64,000 bases of DNA from Channa striata. Lineage: Eukaryota; Chordata; Actinopteri; Anabantiformes; Channidae. The notes beneath the pieces were generated by a model that made no database searches, was not told the DNA's origin, and worked only from the letters and a program-made list of their open reading frames with translations. Every line of letters begins with the position of its first letter. Within the stretch, counting starts at the first letter, position 1. Shown here piece after piece: positions 35,195 through 47,020 of this stretch. The translations under genes were made by a program, and so were the position numbers. Location of the stretch: positions 2,695,851 through 2,759,850 of the forward strand of contig CM065189.1 of the NCBI GenBank assembly GCA_033026295.1, in the 5' to 3' direction.

Positions 35195-35515
35195 TGTGTC
35201 TTAGGGGCAGGAAGGACCCACCTCCTCTCCACACCTCCCCCAAGCCAGGGCCTTTGTCCCCTGATGATGTATGAGACAGCATCTCCCTTGGAGTACCACA
35301 GGAACACGACAGTGGAGCAACAACGCTGTCGCATAATGGAGACTGATGGGACGGCTCCCGCTCTCTTCACTTTGTCCACTACTAAGATTGAGTTGGCGTG
35401 CCACTCCAGGCTCCGATGAGGCCCTTGGACAGCTCTGAGAGGGGGCCTCGTAAGGGAAGACTCAACCTGCTGGCGGCCGACGTCTGTCGGCCGCACTGCT
35501 TCCCGCCACAGACTG
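35195..35515. other. GC-rich unique block with a perfect hairpin
   Basis: A conspicuously GC-rich, low-repeat island inside AT-rich intergenic DNA. It contains an exact 8-bp inverted repeat, GCGGCCGA at 35473-35480 and TCGGCCGC at 35487-35494, around a 6-base loop. Frames are open on both strands (187 codons minus, 85 plus) but no domain is recognised and no convincing start or splice context is seen. It could be a conserved regulatory element or a remnant of an exon. Confidence 0.35.
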
Positions 35516-35518
35516 ACA

Positions 35519-35557
35519 GGTGGATGGATGGATGGATGGATGGATGGATGGATGGAT
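35519..35557. repeat. (GGAT)n microsatellite
   Basis: About nine TGGA/GGAT tetramers in tandem, visible directly. Confidence 0.93.
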
Positions 35558-35924
35558 AATGTTTGAGTGGATTGAGGGGTGGATGAATGGACAGGGGACC
35601 TGCACAGGTCTTTGTGGGGTGGGTGACAACAGAGGAGAGGTAAGGGGAATCCTTGGTCCTCTGGTTCCTGTTGGACATTCCTGAGAGGCTTGAGCTCAGG
35701 CAACCATCAGCTGATTTGTGGATAGAGATGTCAGATCAGGAGAGACATTTTTAAGATCTGGAAAACCAAGTTGTTCTGAACATTAAGACCCAGATAGGGA
35801 AATACTCAACAATATAAACTAAGAATAAAAGCCAATAAGATGATGAATAAATAACAGTAGATTCAAGGCGATCAATTTTCTAGTCCTACTGGGAGCTTGG
35901 CACAAGTCATACGAATGTACACTG

Positions 35925-37120
35925 CCAAGAAAAAGTTTGGACACACCTGCACACCTTTGTATTTCTATTATTGTTTGTTGGCTTTATGTGTATATAGATC
36001 ACAAAACACATATATACAAAAAATAAAAACAAATATTTTTAAGCTTCTTTGAGCACAGAATATTGGTCAAATCAAATACGCATGTTCATTTCACTTTAAG
36101 CACCAACTGCCTAACAAAACCGTGGCCTTCTACTGATCCGTGGCTCCTAAATCAATCATGTGTATCCATCCCAAACAAGATAATGTCCAATAAACCAATA
36201 AAAGTAGATTTTATTTAGCTCTTCCTGCACAGTGTCCTTTTCAGTTTAAATTAGAAATAAAAATGATATTAAAATATAAATTAAACAAGAATACTTGTCT
36301 TGATAAAGCAAGGTAATTCTCTGCGAGAATAGGCCAATAAATTTCTTTACAAGATATACACTCTAGTCTCCAGAGACACGCTGCAACTGGATCCACTTGG
36401 GACAGAAGACACAGTGAAAGTGCACATGAGCCCAAGAAGACAAATACTTACAAGCACCTCACTGGCTGTGAATTGGCTACATTGTGAGAAAAATCTAGAG
36501 AGAAACCAGTGTGCACAGACAGTGTGCATGGGATCCTCGGGTCATCTACGCTCATGGAGTTGCCAAAAAAACCCTACTAAGGTTGACAAATCATTAAAGA
36601 AATGAGACCAAGGCCTAGTTTCACAAACAGTGGACTTTAGATGACTGGAACAAAGTTTTGTGGACTGATGAGTCAAAGTTTGAGAGGTTTGTATCCAAGT
36701 GTGTCAGACACAGAGCTTATCAAATTATGATAGCAGCCTGCCTAACACCATCTACATCACATGCAGGGCAACCTCAATCAGCATGGACACCACTCCATAC
36801 TGAAGAGGCATGCCATTCCCTCTAGGCAACAATTGAATGAGGATAACTTCAATGTGCAGCAAGACAATGATCCCAGACACTTTAAGCATTAACTGGAGAA
36901 GAAAGTAGCAGCTAGAACAGTGACGATTTGGCCAGCTCAATCAGCAGATCTGAAGCCCATCAAGCTACTGCGGGAGAAGGTGGACCAAAGAGTTTAGGAG
37001 GACTTTCCAACTTTCCAGCAGCCTTTTGGGAAGTTCTGCAGAAGGCCATAGGGTAAATCATGTGAATATTTGCAAAAACTGATCAGTAGAATGGCATAGA
37101 TTTGTCAGGCTACAAAGGAC
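35925..37120 (+). mobile_element. decayed Tc1-like transposon
   Basis: The left edge 'AAGAAAAAGTTTGGACACAC' (about 35928-35947) looks like a Tc1-family terminal repeat. From about 36600 the plus strand encodes, in broken frames, FVDWTDESKFERF-type, QHGHHS-type, FNVQQDNDPRHFKH and WPAQSADLKPI strings, matching the two Asp motifs and the region before the Glu of a DDE transposase. Several stops and frame breaks make it inactive. The matching right terminal repeat was not found. Confidence 0.7.
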
Positions 37121-38654
37121 AGTTTTTATGATGAAGAAAGTTAAATACACAAATCTTACAGTATACAGTATATATCTTACACTGTGTATATATTTCAAAT
37201 GTGCTAAAAAATAATTCGTTTTCCATTTGGTTTGTGTTTGGGGATCCAAATTTAACCATTTAAATGAATAAAACCAAATGAAGATATTATAAATACAAAA
37301 GTGTTTCCAAAATGTTGAGGACTTGCACCTTGTTTTTTCCTTGTTCTAATACTGGAGACGTGGATTCCGTTCTTAGTCTTAGAGAAGTTTACATCAACAG
37401 GATTAAAACAAAATATTTTAATATTGTCGAGTCTGCTGTAATAATGTACTGCCAAAATAACACACTAATTACTGTAATGATCAAGGTTTAAAGGGAATAT
37501 GATGTTCAAAGGAGAATGATGGACAGATGACAAAAAAAGAGGACAGAGGAGCACAGGAAGAAAAACAAGGAAGTGACAGAGCGATGTGCTTAATGACTTT
37601 AAAGCATGAGAGTGATACGTGTGGAGGAAGAGAAAGCTCAGTATTTGTTTGAAAAGCCACTTGTTGATGTGTGTGTGTGTGTGTGTACTGTACCTTCACA
37701 GATCATGACTCAGACAGGAAATGGATATTATGATCTGTCAGAGATGGAGGCTCAATTATTAGATGGATAATACAGTGTAATATCTGAATAATGTCCCTAC
37801 TACACAAAGACGTGGCACACACTTGCAGACACTACTATGAATCATTTCCTGTGGTTAGAATAATATAGTCATTAAAGCATTAAATCCATACGTACAGGAC
37901 CACATTTGTAACCTGTGGAAAATGGCGAAAGTAACAGAATAACACAAGAAAAGTGAAGGATTACAAATACTCCTGCCAAAATCTAAGATAAGAACAAACG
38001 AAGCATGTTCCAGGTTTCATGGAGGGTGATGACGTGGTGTACACCTGCACCCGTATTTTTACTCACTCTGTCAAATTAGAGGCCCACTGAGGTTAGGGTT
38101 GGTCGAGCTGTTCTGGGAAGGGGATGAAATATCACCCCTGTGATGCTGTGTCAAATGTCCATTCAACATGTTAATCCTAAAAGAGCGGGCTGGGGGGCAT
38201 AAATGTCCAGTGTACATGATCAACTGACAGATACACTGTAAGTTGAAATCTATTCTAATCTCTCCTCGTGTTACTGAGATGAGCATATCGTCTAAACCTA
38301 GGCAATCCTTCCCACCCACTGAACGTGATGCTGGCCGTTCAGCCTTAGAGTGGTCCGTGCCAAGGGCAAAGCAATTTCTATCTTGGGGTGGTCGGATTTT
38401 GGAAACACTTGTCAGAGGGACAAGGTAGTTGGAAGCTGCTGTTGTATTATTTAAAAAATTTAAATGAGTGAAATTTTATTATTATGTAAAGTTAAGGTAG
38501 ATTGACATATTCTGTCAGGTTAGAACTTTGTAGCAGTTGCCACCAGGCAGATTATTCCTACAAGGTCTGGATTTTTGCTTTTCCCCAGCTGTTGGTTCTT
38601 ACTTGATCAGGACTATTTGGAGTTCAAAATGAATACATTACATTATGATATATT

Positions 38655-38886
38655 GGCATTTTTTTAACACTGACAAATGCTTGTACTCAAAGCGCTTTCC
38701 ACTGCTTTTCATTCTCACATTTGCACTCACAATCACACACAGATGGGGGAGTCGCTACGAGCCAGCCTACACTCACCTGGAGCAACTAAGTTGGGGTTCA
38801 GCGTGTTCGACATGTGGCAGGAGGAGCCAGGGATTGAATAAACAACCCTGGGACTGGTGGATGACTGGCCTACTCCTGTGCCCCTT
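38655..38886 (-). mobile_element. tRNA-headed SINE, nearly full length
   Basis: On the minus strand the tRNA-like head is at 38886-38800 ('AGGAGTAGGCCAGTCATCCACCAG', then 'CCCAGGGTTG' and a decayed B box 'TTCAATCCC'). The body with 'AACCCCAACTTAG' follows, and then the tail with AAAGCGCTTTGAGTACAAGC down to about 38655. The same head and tail modules occur in the copies at 47262-47419, 49540-49690, 45060-45194 and 63768-63840. Confidence 0.65.
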
Positions 38887-38889
38887 TAA

Positions 38890-40535
38890 ATTAGTTTGAA
38901 TGCTGAATCGTGTGGGAACTCGTCTGTGAAATAACCACTTCAGTACTGGAAAGGTCAGGCCTTCCATAAAAAAATTGAGACTAACATGTACTCATCTGCA
39001 TTTGTATGATTGATTACGTCACACGTGAGCATGGAATAATTCAGGGAGAAGATGCCATAGGAGACTACGATCGCATACTTTCCCTCCACCGTCTAGTGAT
39101 GTAATTCAGAGCAGGTATGAACACTTGGGTCTTTAGATGCAGTTGAACAAACTCACTTAACAGCATGTAAAATCCCGAAGGAGAGAGCGTATTCCTCTTG
39201 AAAGTAACCAAGCCAGGTGATGAGATACTTTACTGGCATGGGCAGGGAATTACAATACATATTTAAAAAGATTAGCACAATGGCTGATACTTGTGTGATC
39301 AGCAAGTCACAGTTTTTTCTACCACACAGTGTGCACCCAGAGATATTTCACAAGGATTATGCCGGACATAAATAATGGCTGTAACTCAGCGTTACTACTA
39401 AACATGAAATGCATCTGTTGTTCTGTTTTGCCTTAAATGGTGTGAAATTTTCAAATTTCATGCTTTTTTTTTTCAAGTTTCCTATATGTTTGCATGATCA
39501 AATGTGTCACAACGGAAATTCACAGACTCAGAACAAGGAAGTGAAAGCAACTGATAAACGCCAGCTCATAGGTCACAAATGATTGACAGGGACACATATA
39601 TTTGTTTGTATATATGTGTGTGTGTGCTTACGAACAGATTTTGAAAGTCATGGAACTAAACATAGTCTCCAAATTTCAATCCTATGACATGTTTATTGGT
39701 CAAATATGTACACACATCAGGGTCAAAAGGGGGGCGGATGTTTGGTCAACCATGACTGCAATGATGTAGGGAGAGAATAGAATGGCCATAGTTAGATATT
39801 TTTTAACCTCACGATCTGTTCTGTTGATTTACAATCTACCTGTAGAGGAACAACCTAACACATAACATTTGATCCATTGTAATGACATTCCAGTGAAATA
39901 ACATTTTGGTGTATAAAAAATGTTTTTAAAATATACTGAGATTGAGATACTCAGGCTACAAATGAACATTTACATTTACTCCAACTGCCTACTATTTATG
40001 TAAAATTACACCAAAAATGACAAGTGCAAGTAGTTGCAGTCAGAGGCTACACAAAAAAAGTCTAACAAACTTCTTCCAGAAATGTTAAGATTTTGGTGAC
40101 TACACATACCCCAGTAACAGAAAAAATGTCGTCTGCCATGCCATGAAAACACTTTTTGACCTACATTTATATTTTGCTAGAGACAGTGGCTGGTGAATAT
40201 GCTAATATGGTCAGAATAAAGTGTGTCAATTTTCCCCCCTGTTAAGTTGTTCCTTGTGCATGTAAAATGAGTGAAAATGAGTGAGCATATCCGCCTCTGA
40301 AATTGAGCTGATAAATATATAATAAACTCGAGACACTTTAAACATGTTCCACAATGTGATAACACTTAATAACGTCACTATTTTAGCAAAACATTGTTAT
40401 TAGGCATCTACATGAAACTTATTTGGTACATGCAGTTGCAATCGCTGTAAAAAGTTAGAAAAACATGGTTTTCTACTCAAATACAAAAACAAGTACAGTA
40501 ACTTTAGACAATATGTTTGTCTTTTCTGAATGTCA
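38890..40535. other. intergenic, no gene seen
   Basis: AT-rich unassigned sequence. A short TG run lies near 39610-39628. Nothing else is recognisable. Confidence 0.55.
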
Positions 40536-40539
40536 GTCT

Positions 40540-41640
40540 GTGGGTAGGTTGGTGGGAAATTCATTCAACCTCTACTTGATCCTTGCAGCCTCTCCCTGGT
40601 TACCATCCTGAATACCTTAGGATCCTGTGGGATCTAAGGTTGTAGCTATCCTCAGTGTCTGCTATTCTGCCTTCTGGTAGTACAGTCCCCTCAGGTCCAC
40701 CACCTTTCATCTCCTTGCTACCATCCGACCAAACTTATCCAGTTCAAATGACATCCTGATGTCTATGTCTATGTCTATGTCAAGTTGATGTCTCGTTTGC
40801 TCCTGGCATACAACTTGATGTCACCCACATAGAGGAGGTGGCTGATGGTTGCGCCATTCCGTAGTCGATATCCGTAACCATTCTTGGTGATGTACTAAAT
40901 GATGGGGTTCAGACCTATGTAAAACAGCAGCAGGTACAGAGCATCTCCTTGGTATATGCCGTACTTGATACTGACTCATGCATTTGGCTTGTTGTTGACC
41001 TCTAGGGTTGTTTTCCACTTCCCCATTGAGTTCTAGATAAAGGCTCTGAGGGTCCTGTTGTACCACCTACTACCAATTCCTTTCTGCTCATGTATTGAGC
41101 CATGTGAAGGTTCATTGTAGCTGCTATGATGCCTGACAGGAGCTTCCATGTTGTGCAGAGGCAGTTTATTAGGGGGTAGTTGGATGGGACTGCTCCTTAT
41201 TTGGGGTCCTTCAGGATCAGGAATATCGGGCCTTCCAGTACCCATTCAGGGTGGGTTGCATCAAATAGTAATTGTTCATTTGTGCCACCAAGCGCTCATG
41301 GAGTGAGGTTAGTTTCTTTAACCAGTAGGCATGAATCATGTCAGGGCCTGATGCCATCCAGTTCTTCATATCTTAGACCCTCTTTTGGATGCCTCCTGCT
41401 GTGATGGTTACCAGCTTTTGTTCAGGAAGGCTGCTGTGGTCTGTTCTCAAGTCCACCAGCCACTGGGCATTGCTGTTCTCCCATATGCCTTTCCAGCATT
41501 TTTCAGTTTCCAGCCTTGGCGGGTCTGCTCTCATGTTATTACCCCGCCACTGTGAGTACACCTTGAATGGCTCAGTGGGCAACATCCGGTTTATTCTCCA
41601 GGTTTCGACTTCTCTGTGTATCTCTTCACCTGGGTAGCCA
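40540..41640 (-). mobile_element. degenerate non-LTR retrotransposon (R2/R4-type?)
   Basis: The minus strand, read across several frames, shows a reverse-transcriptase series: MKNWMASGPDMIHAYWLKKL, then NYPLINCLCTTWKLLSGIIAATM, then IYQGDALYLLLFYIGLNP, then GYRLRNGATISHLLYVGDIKLYA. In the last, the catalytic box has become YVGD instead of Y/M-DD. Frames shift repeatedly, so the element is dead. The sequence looks like fish LINEs of the R2/R4/NeSL (restriction-like endonuclease) group, possibly Rex6-like. The reverse transcriptase identity is well supported; the clade is an inference. Confidence 0.65.
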
Positions 41641-44600
41641 GGGCTGTGAGCCTTTGCTTGGCAGTCATACCAAGTGGCAGGAATTACTACATGGCAGGAA
41701 GTGAAGACAGGTAAACAACAAAATAAGAGTCAGGAAACAGGGAGAAAAGCTGGGGAAACAGAGTTGGAGAGAGAAAAGAGTGAGAGCAAGAACAAGAGCA
41801 GGAACAGGTTTAAGAATGACCCAGGACAGGGTGTGAGAGGGAATGGATCAGGGCAGTGAGGAAGCCATAAAACAGAACCAAAATAAGGTCCAGTGCCAAT
41901 GAGATAGGATTGTAACTCACTAATTATGACGCACGTTTATCTATGTTTACCAAGACAGAGTGTACTATGTGTTTAATGTGTGGATGGCAACAAGCAGACT
42001 CAGTGATGTGGAAATATTGGCTATGAATCCGTTATTGTCTCATTCATCTCTCTCTGCTCTTTCTCTTACTCTTTGATAACATCAGGTCATCTCTACTAAA
42101 TGACGGATCATTCCACTACAAACACCACAGCACTGAAAGTGGACCTATTCATCAACTCGTTTTATTGGCGTGTGTGTGTCCTGGTGGGTAGGAGTGAAAC
42201 TGTGAACAACAGTTTAATCTTGTTCTTAGCTCTCAGTACCACGTCCTTTCAGACAGCCTCTAAAAGGCTTTCTTATCAGCAAAAACATTTAAACATAATT
42301 GCACATTTGCTTTTTCCTTGAATTATAAAAATGTATAAAAGCCTTATAAAGGTAGAAGTGTTGTGAGCCAGAAATATAAAGACAAAAGACACAGAGAACA
42401 GACACTGTCTTTCACTTGCTGTAGATATGCAGCAACTTGCAGTGTGGCCTGGTCAAGAAGTCTCTTTATCGTGAGTCTGAACGTTCCAGTCCAAGTTAGA
42501 GTTTACGGAGAAATCAGAGTTAGTTGGCTTCATGGTTTCCCAAGTGTGTCTTAAAACAAAAGCTGGGTGCCCATATGAACACTGAAAAGGTTTTACTCGC
42601 TGCAGCTATTCCGCCTGCTTATACAGACTTTGTGAGATCCTTCAAAAATTGCTTCCTAAGGTTTTTGGGGACAAAAAATGAAGTCAACATTATACATTAT
42701 ATAGGTTTTTTAAAGATAATAAAAGGCTTAAACTTTCCAAATTTGTCATGTTAAGTGGGTTTTTTTGTTCCACTGCAACTGTCAATTGACATTGGGTCAA
42801 CACAGAGAGGGAATTAATTATTCAAATAATTTAACTTTAGGAAGATAATGATATTATAATATAATTTTATTGCATAGACTCAGGTGGCCTCAGTGTCATA
42901 CTAATTTAGATACACATTTCAAAAAAGGTTTTTAAGAAAAAAATAACTAAAATGTCAATTAAAAAGCTTTTCTAAAATCCATTGTGATGTTGCAATGTTT
43001 TATTAATGTTTTAAATTGCTAGCTTACGCAGAATTCAAAGGATTTGGGTCAAATTAATTGTTGCAATCGTTGTTTTTCTGGAGAATAAGGAGAACCCATT
43101 TAATCAAACATTAGGAAAAAGGTCACAAGGAAACAATAATACAAGCAGCAGATGCATTTACCACACGATTTAAAGGATGAGCTGAAAGCGAACATCTCTC
43201 CAACGCAGCAACACATCACTGACACATTCAGGAAGATTGGAAGAAACCTCAAGAAAAGCAACAAAAGAGGGTTACCTGCTCTTCAACAAACATCCAGGAA
43301 ACATGGGGTAGGACAAACAAAAGAGTAATATTACTTCATGGACAATGGTGATGATGGTAAAGAAAATGCTGCAGATAGTTAAATAAATAAAGAGAATAAT
43401 CTGCGTGTCTTACTGTCACAACAATTGTGCAGTCCTGTTCAGTCTCTGGCTTTGCTTGCTCTTGGTTTCACTCATGCAATCCCAGGCCCTTCCACATTCT
43501 TCAAACATGTTTCCATGTAATTCTGCATCCAGCCACCAGATCTCCGAAGAAACTGCAGGTTTTTCTAAAAAACGAGGAACTGGGAGTATAAAGCTTCCAG
43601 TTTTAATGTTAGTCACTTCGCCTGCTACAGGACTGTTTAAAACCATACGTTTCTTCAGTAAACCAGGGTGTATGACCGGTTTTTCTTTGCGTGCTTCTTA
43701 CGTAATGGAATTTTAATGCTCCCTAAGGCTTATATTCACTTAGATTTAAACTAAAAACAGATCAACACTTTAACAAAGCTTTTCCAGAAATGTTATCCAA
43801 GCAAATTACAAGCCACGAGAAAGTTTTATTTTTAGGCCACAGCTCTCATGTTACCACATTATTATTCCCTCGCTGACGTCTACATTCTGGAGCGAGTTTT
43901 AAACACACCGAAGACACAGGGAGACTGGGTGACCTCAGACTTTTTGGAGTTTTTATAAAAAACAAAATGTAGAAAATTATGATGTTGTGTGTAAAGTTAT
44001 ACTCTGACAAAAAGACGACTAAAAATGAAAAAAATTGATGTGATTCCGATGAAAGAACCATGCATGATCAGTGTTTTCGGCATAAATAGCAGGTGTGGTG
44101 AACCAGATGATAATGATATCAGTACTACTATTACTGAGAGGAAGGTGAAAATGGATTATCAAAGGACAACAAGCACTTGATGCTAAAGAGAGGAAGTTCA
44201 AAGGCTTTGAAAACCAGGAGCTCAGGGTTTATTGGACTCTTCATAACACAATGCTAATGATAAAAATAATGACAACGGAGAAGACAAGGATAATAATGGT
44301 GATGATCATCACCATCATCATCATGACAACAAAGATTGTAGTTTTAACAGTACGTTTTGGGAGAGAGGACACAGATTCAGGCCAGGGTTAGTTTCCATCC
44401 AGCTTTGGACACAAACTACTACTATAATTACTTTTTTTTGCTATGATCCCTGCCGCATCTGAATTGATGCAGATAGATTGTGATGTTTTACTTGTGGTTC
44501 TTACTTCTACACAGCTAAGTAAATTGTGTGTTGGCACCATCAAGTGGCCAAAAATTCTGTATGTAGTTCTGCTAAGGTTGAAAAATCACCCCCTGCGCTG

Positions 44601-45059
44601 TTCTCATGGCTTTCTGTTAACTGTAGCTACAATAAATAAAGATTTGAAGGACGATGTATAAAGAAGGATGTGAAGAAAAAAATAAAGCTGAATAGGGAGA
44701 AAGAACATTATCTCCGGTATTTTCTCTTTGGTCAGTTTATAATTTCATGCCTTTTGTATTGAATTTCCTTTCTTAACAGAGGTTGCAGAACTACACAAAC
44801 TCAACTGTCACTAATTTGCTCTTTAGTTAACAGCAATAACAGCAAATGAAGGCTGCACACCAGTAAAAATCAACCACCGTGCTAGTAAAAGTGTAAGCCC
44901 TGCATTGAAAAAGTGCTTAAGTATTGGCATCAAAATATGCTTAAATCTATTTTGTTAAAATCCTCATAAGTAATTGAAATACACCGAACATTATCATCGT
45001 CATTTATTAGGAAGTAATAGTTTGTATAAAGAATTTACAACAGTGGTATCCAATAAAAC
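41641..45059. other. intergenic, no gene seen
   Basis: Mostly AT-rich unassigned DNA. A 103-codon frame at 43405-43716 looks like a signal peptide but has no ATG (see rejected items). A GAT/ATC-rich patch at 44296-44315 forms the exact 20-base palindrome ATGGTGATGATCATCACCAT. Confidence 0.5.
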
Positions 45060-45194
45060 GCTAACCCCGTTTCCGCCGGTCACATGTCGAGGTGTCCTTG
45101 AGCCGGACAGTGAATCCCCACCTGAGCGGACCCCCCCACCCCCATCGGCGTGTGAATGGGTAATTAGAAGCATTAAATCAGTCCAGACCATGTA
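45060..45194 (+). mobile_element. SINE copy abutting the tandem duplication
   Basis: 'GAGGTGTCCTTGAGCCGGACAGTGAATCCCCACCTG' type body, then 'CGTGTGAATGGGTAATTAGAAGC' and the tail 'CAGTCCAGACCATGTACCA', ending at about 45196. It matches the body and tail of the other SINE copies in the window. The head is missing. Confidence 0.55.
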
Positions 45195-45272
45195 CCACCC
45201 GGTCCGCTGTAGCTGTAACACCGGACACCGCAGCCCTCCGCAGGCTCTCGGGGTTAACCGTTTACCCGCCAT

Positions 45273-45289
45273 CCTCCAGGGGGCGCTAC
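45273..45289 (+). promoter_or_regulatory. CTCF-like site, copy 1
   Basis: CCTCCAGGGGGCGCTAC matches the vertebrate CTCF core (CCACCAGGGGGCGCTA) at all but one position of the overlap. It is the same strand and sequence as copy 2, 125 bp away. Confidence 0.7.
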
Positions 45290-45397
45290 TATGAAGGGCC
45301 TCTAGCTCACCGCGCGGAACCACCCGGTCCGCTGTAGCTGTAACATCGGACACCGCAGCCCTCCGCAGGCTCTCGGGGTTAACCGTTTACCCGCCAT

Positions 45398-45414
45398 CCT
45401 CCAGGGGGCGCTAC
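45398..45414 (+). promoter_or_regulatory. CTCF-like site, copy 2
   Basis: Identical CCTCCAGGGGGCGCTAC in the second tandem unit, about 80 bp upstream of the bms1 ETS sites. The pair is in the same orientation. Confidence 0.7.
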
Positions 45415-45475
45415 TATGAAGGGCCTCTAGCTCACCGTGCGGAACCTGTTCGATTTTTTGTTCCACACGTTTCAC

Positions 45476-45502
45476 AAGGAAGTGACACCGCTTTCACTTC
45501 CG
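45476..45502 (+). promoter_or_regulatory. bms1 core promoter (paired ETS sites)
   Basis: AAGGAAGTGA (45476-45485) and CACTTCCG (45495-45502) are two ETS/GABPA cores in opposite orientation, about 10 bp apart. The area is GC-rich without a TATA box, the usual housekeeping type. Transcription probably starts shortly after, near 45505-45540, because a splice donor for the non-coding first exon follows at 45583. Confidence 0.65.
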
Positions 45503-45509
45503 TCTCGGA

Positions 45510-45583
45510 GCCTACAGTGTACATGTGAGAAGTGGACGAAACCGGTATTGTGTGGAACCAGACTTCAGCCGCTTTATCAGCAG
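45510..45583 (+). other. bms1 non-coding exon 1 (start approximate)
   Basis: Ends at CAGCAG|GTATTG (donor at 45584). The 3' boundary rests on this donor and on the acceptor CCTGCAG before the ATG exon at 47013. The 5' end is a guess from the ETS sites. Confidence 0.55.
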
Positions 45584-46004
45584 GTATTGCAAGGAATATT
45601 AATTTTATTTAAGTTAATTGTGGACACACGGCCACAATCTAACTATTAACTAATCTATCTATTAACTTTATTAAAGTTAATAGCTAGGTTGTTGTTAGCA
45701 TCTCTCCGTGCATGTTGTGTCTGTCTTCACGGACTTGGTTCAATAAACGACACACTCGTTGGTCCAACTTAACAACTCGACTACAAGCTAAACATCAGCC
45801 GAACGGGTCACGCTTCATTTCAGGCATTGCACCTCATCTTTGAAACGGCAAAGCAAAGTTATCTGGAAAGAACAAAATAAAGACGAGTGTCTTATCATGG
45901 CATCTATAACTGATAAATTTGAATCTACAATATGTACATTTGAATACAGTATGTGCTTGCACTTTCACAACGTCTGTGTGAAGAGGCGCAAAGGTTTATT
46001 AGAC

Positions 46005-46141
46005 TTTAGTGGACTAGTACTGGAGGGCATTACAAGAGGAGGTGCCATGCTTCTAATGGCCACACCATTTATTTTAAACATGGTGGCCAAACAATTAGGA
46101 CCATCTCTTCTTATAATGCCCTCCAGTACAACCCCTCTAAA
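46005..46141. mobile_element. 137-bp foldback MITE in bms1 intron 1
   Basis: The outer arms TTTAGTGGACTAGTACTGGA... (from 46005) and the complement of 46106-46141 share GTACTGGAGGGCATTA followed by AAGA-type sequence. An inner pair (GGCCACACCAT / ATGGTGGCC, about 46058-46088) continues the pairing, so almost the whole segment folds into one hairpin with a T/A-rich loop. There is no coding capacity. Superfamily unknown. Confidence 0.75.
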
Positions 46142-46278
46142 CACTTGGACCTCAGTCATAAACACATGTTAGAATTATCACCTTTGTGAGAGTATCAACT
46201 TAAAAACTGACAAATTAGAACCTTGTAAAATCAGAATTCATGGCAGAACTGCTATATTGGATTGCTATATTAGAATGT

Positions 46279-46313
46279 ACAGGTGTACCTAATAAAGTGG
46301 CCCAGCGAGTGTA
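46279..46313. mobile_element. DNA-transposon terminal fragment
   Basis: 'ACAGGTGTACCTAATAAAG' followed by 'TGGCCCAGCGAGTGTA' is a familiar end of a short non-autonomous DNA element abundant in fish genomes. The opposite end was not found nearby, so this is a solo fragment. Confidence 0.45.
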
Positions 46314-47020
46314 TTTGCTTATAAAGGGTTTTGGGCTCATCCTTGGTACCAGTCAGAGAAAGTGATGACTGCTGAATCTGTATCTTCTTACTTATTGTAA
46401 TTTCAAAATAGCGATATCTGAAGTGTTGGGGTGTGTTGGATTGACTGTATTTAAATCGTAACTAGCTTGATTCCCAATGGTTCTGTATTGTAGCTTTAAA
46501 TGGTCCTCATATTGTGAAAGCTAAATCAAAAACATGCAACAAAATTACAGCTTCACATCAGATGAATGAGTAATGCTAGTTCAAGCAATAGAAACAATAA
46601 CTGATTAACTGATTTCACAATATTTTGGTATTTTAATTTAGAAGATCGCTTATTCAATATCTTAAAAATTTGTGTACTTCTAATGACTTCATGACCTGGC
46701 TTTACAAATTGATTCCTCTAGTGACAGGTGACATGAATTTACTGAACGTGTACAAGTTCATTTATATCGAGCATCATTTATACTGATACCACAAACGGGC
46801 CATTTTCTAAAACTTGTGGATTTAATTTTACACCAAAGCGATTGAATAGTTTTTCACGTGATGTCTACTTACCATAGTTTAATTTTCAATGAGCATGGCT
46901 CAGTGAGAAAGTCCTTGTGTATGTGATTTAAGACTTTCTTTCAAGGCAGTGACTTTATTTTGCCTGAGCACTTGCTGTTGCGTGACATCCATTTTTCTTT
47001 TTTGTCCTGCAGTGGACAGG

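Larger units (their letters stand above)
45195..45444. repeat. 125-bp tandem duplication (2 copies)
   Basis: Copy 1 is 45195-45319 and copy 2 is 45320-45444. By eye they differ at only two bases (C/T near 45221/45346 and C/T near 45312/45437), so they are about 98% identical. The unit is GC-rich and includes one CTCF-like site. It lies just 5' of the bms1 promoter. Confidence 0.92.

Noticed and set aside
43405..43716. 103-codon frame with a signal-peptide-like hydrophobic start and dibasic sites
   Set aside because: It opens with GTG, no in-frame ATG lies before the upstream stop, and there is no match to a known peptide hormone or convincing exon boundaries.
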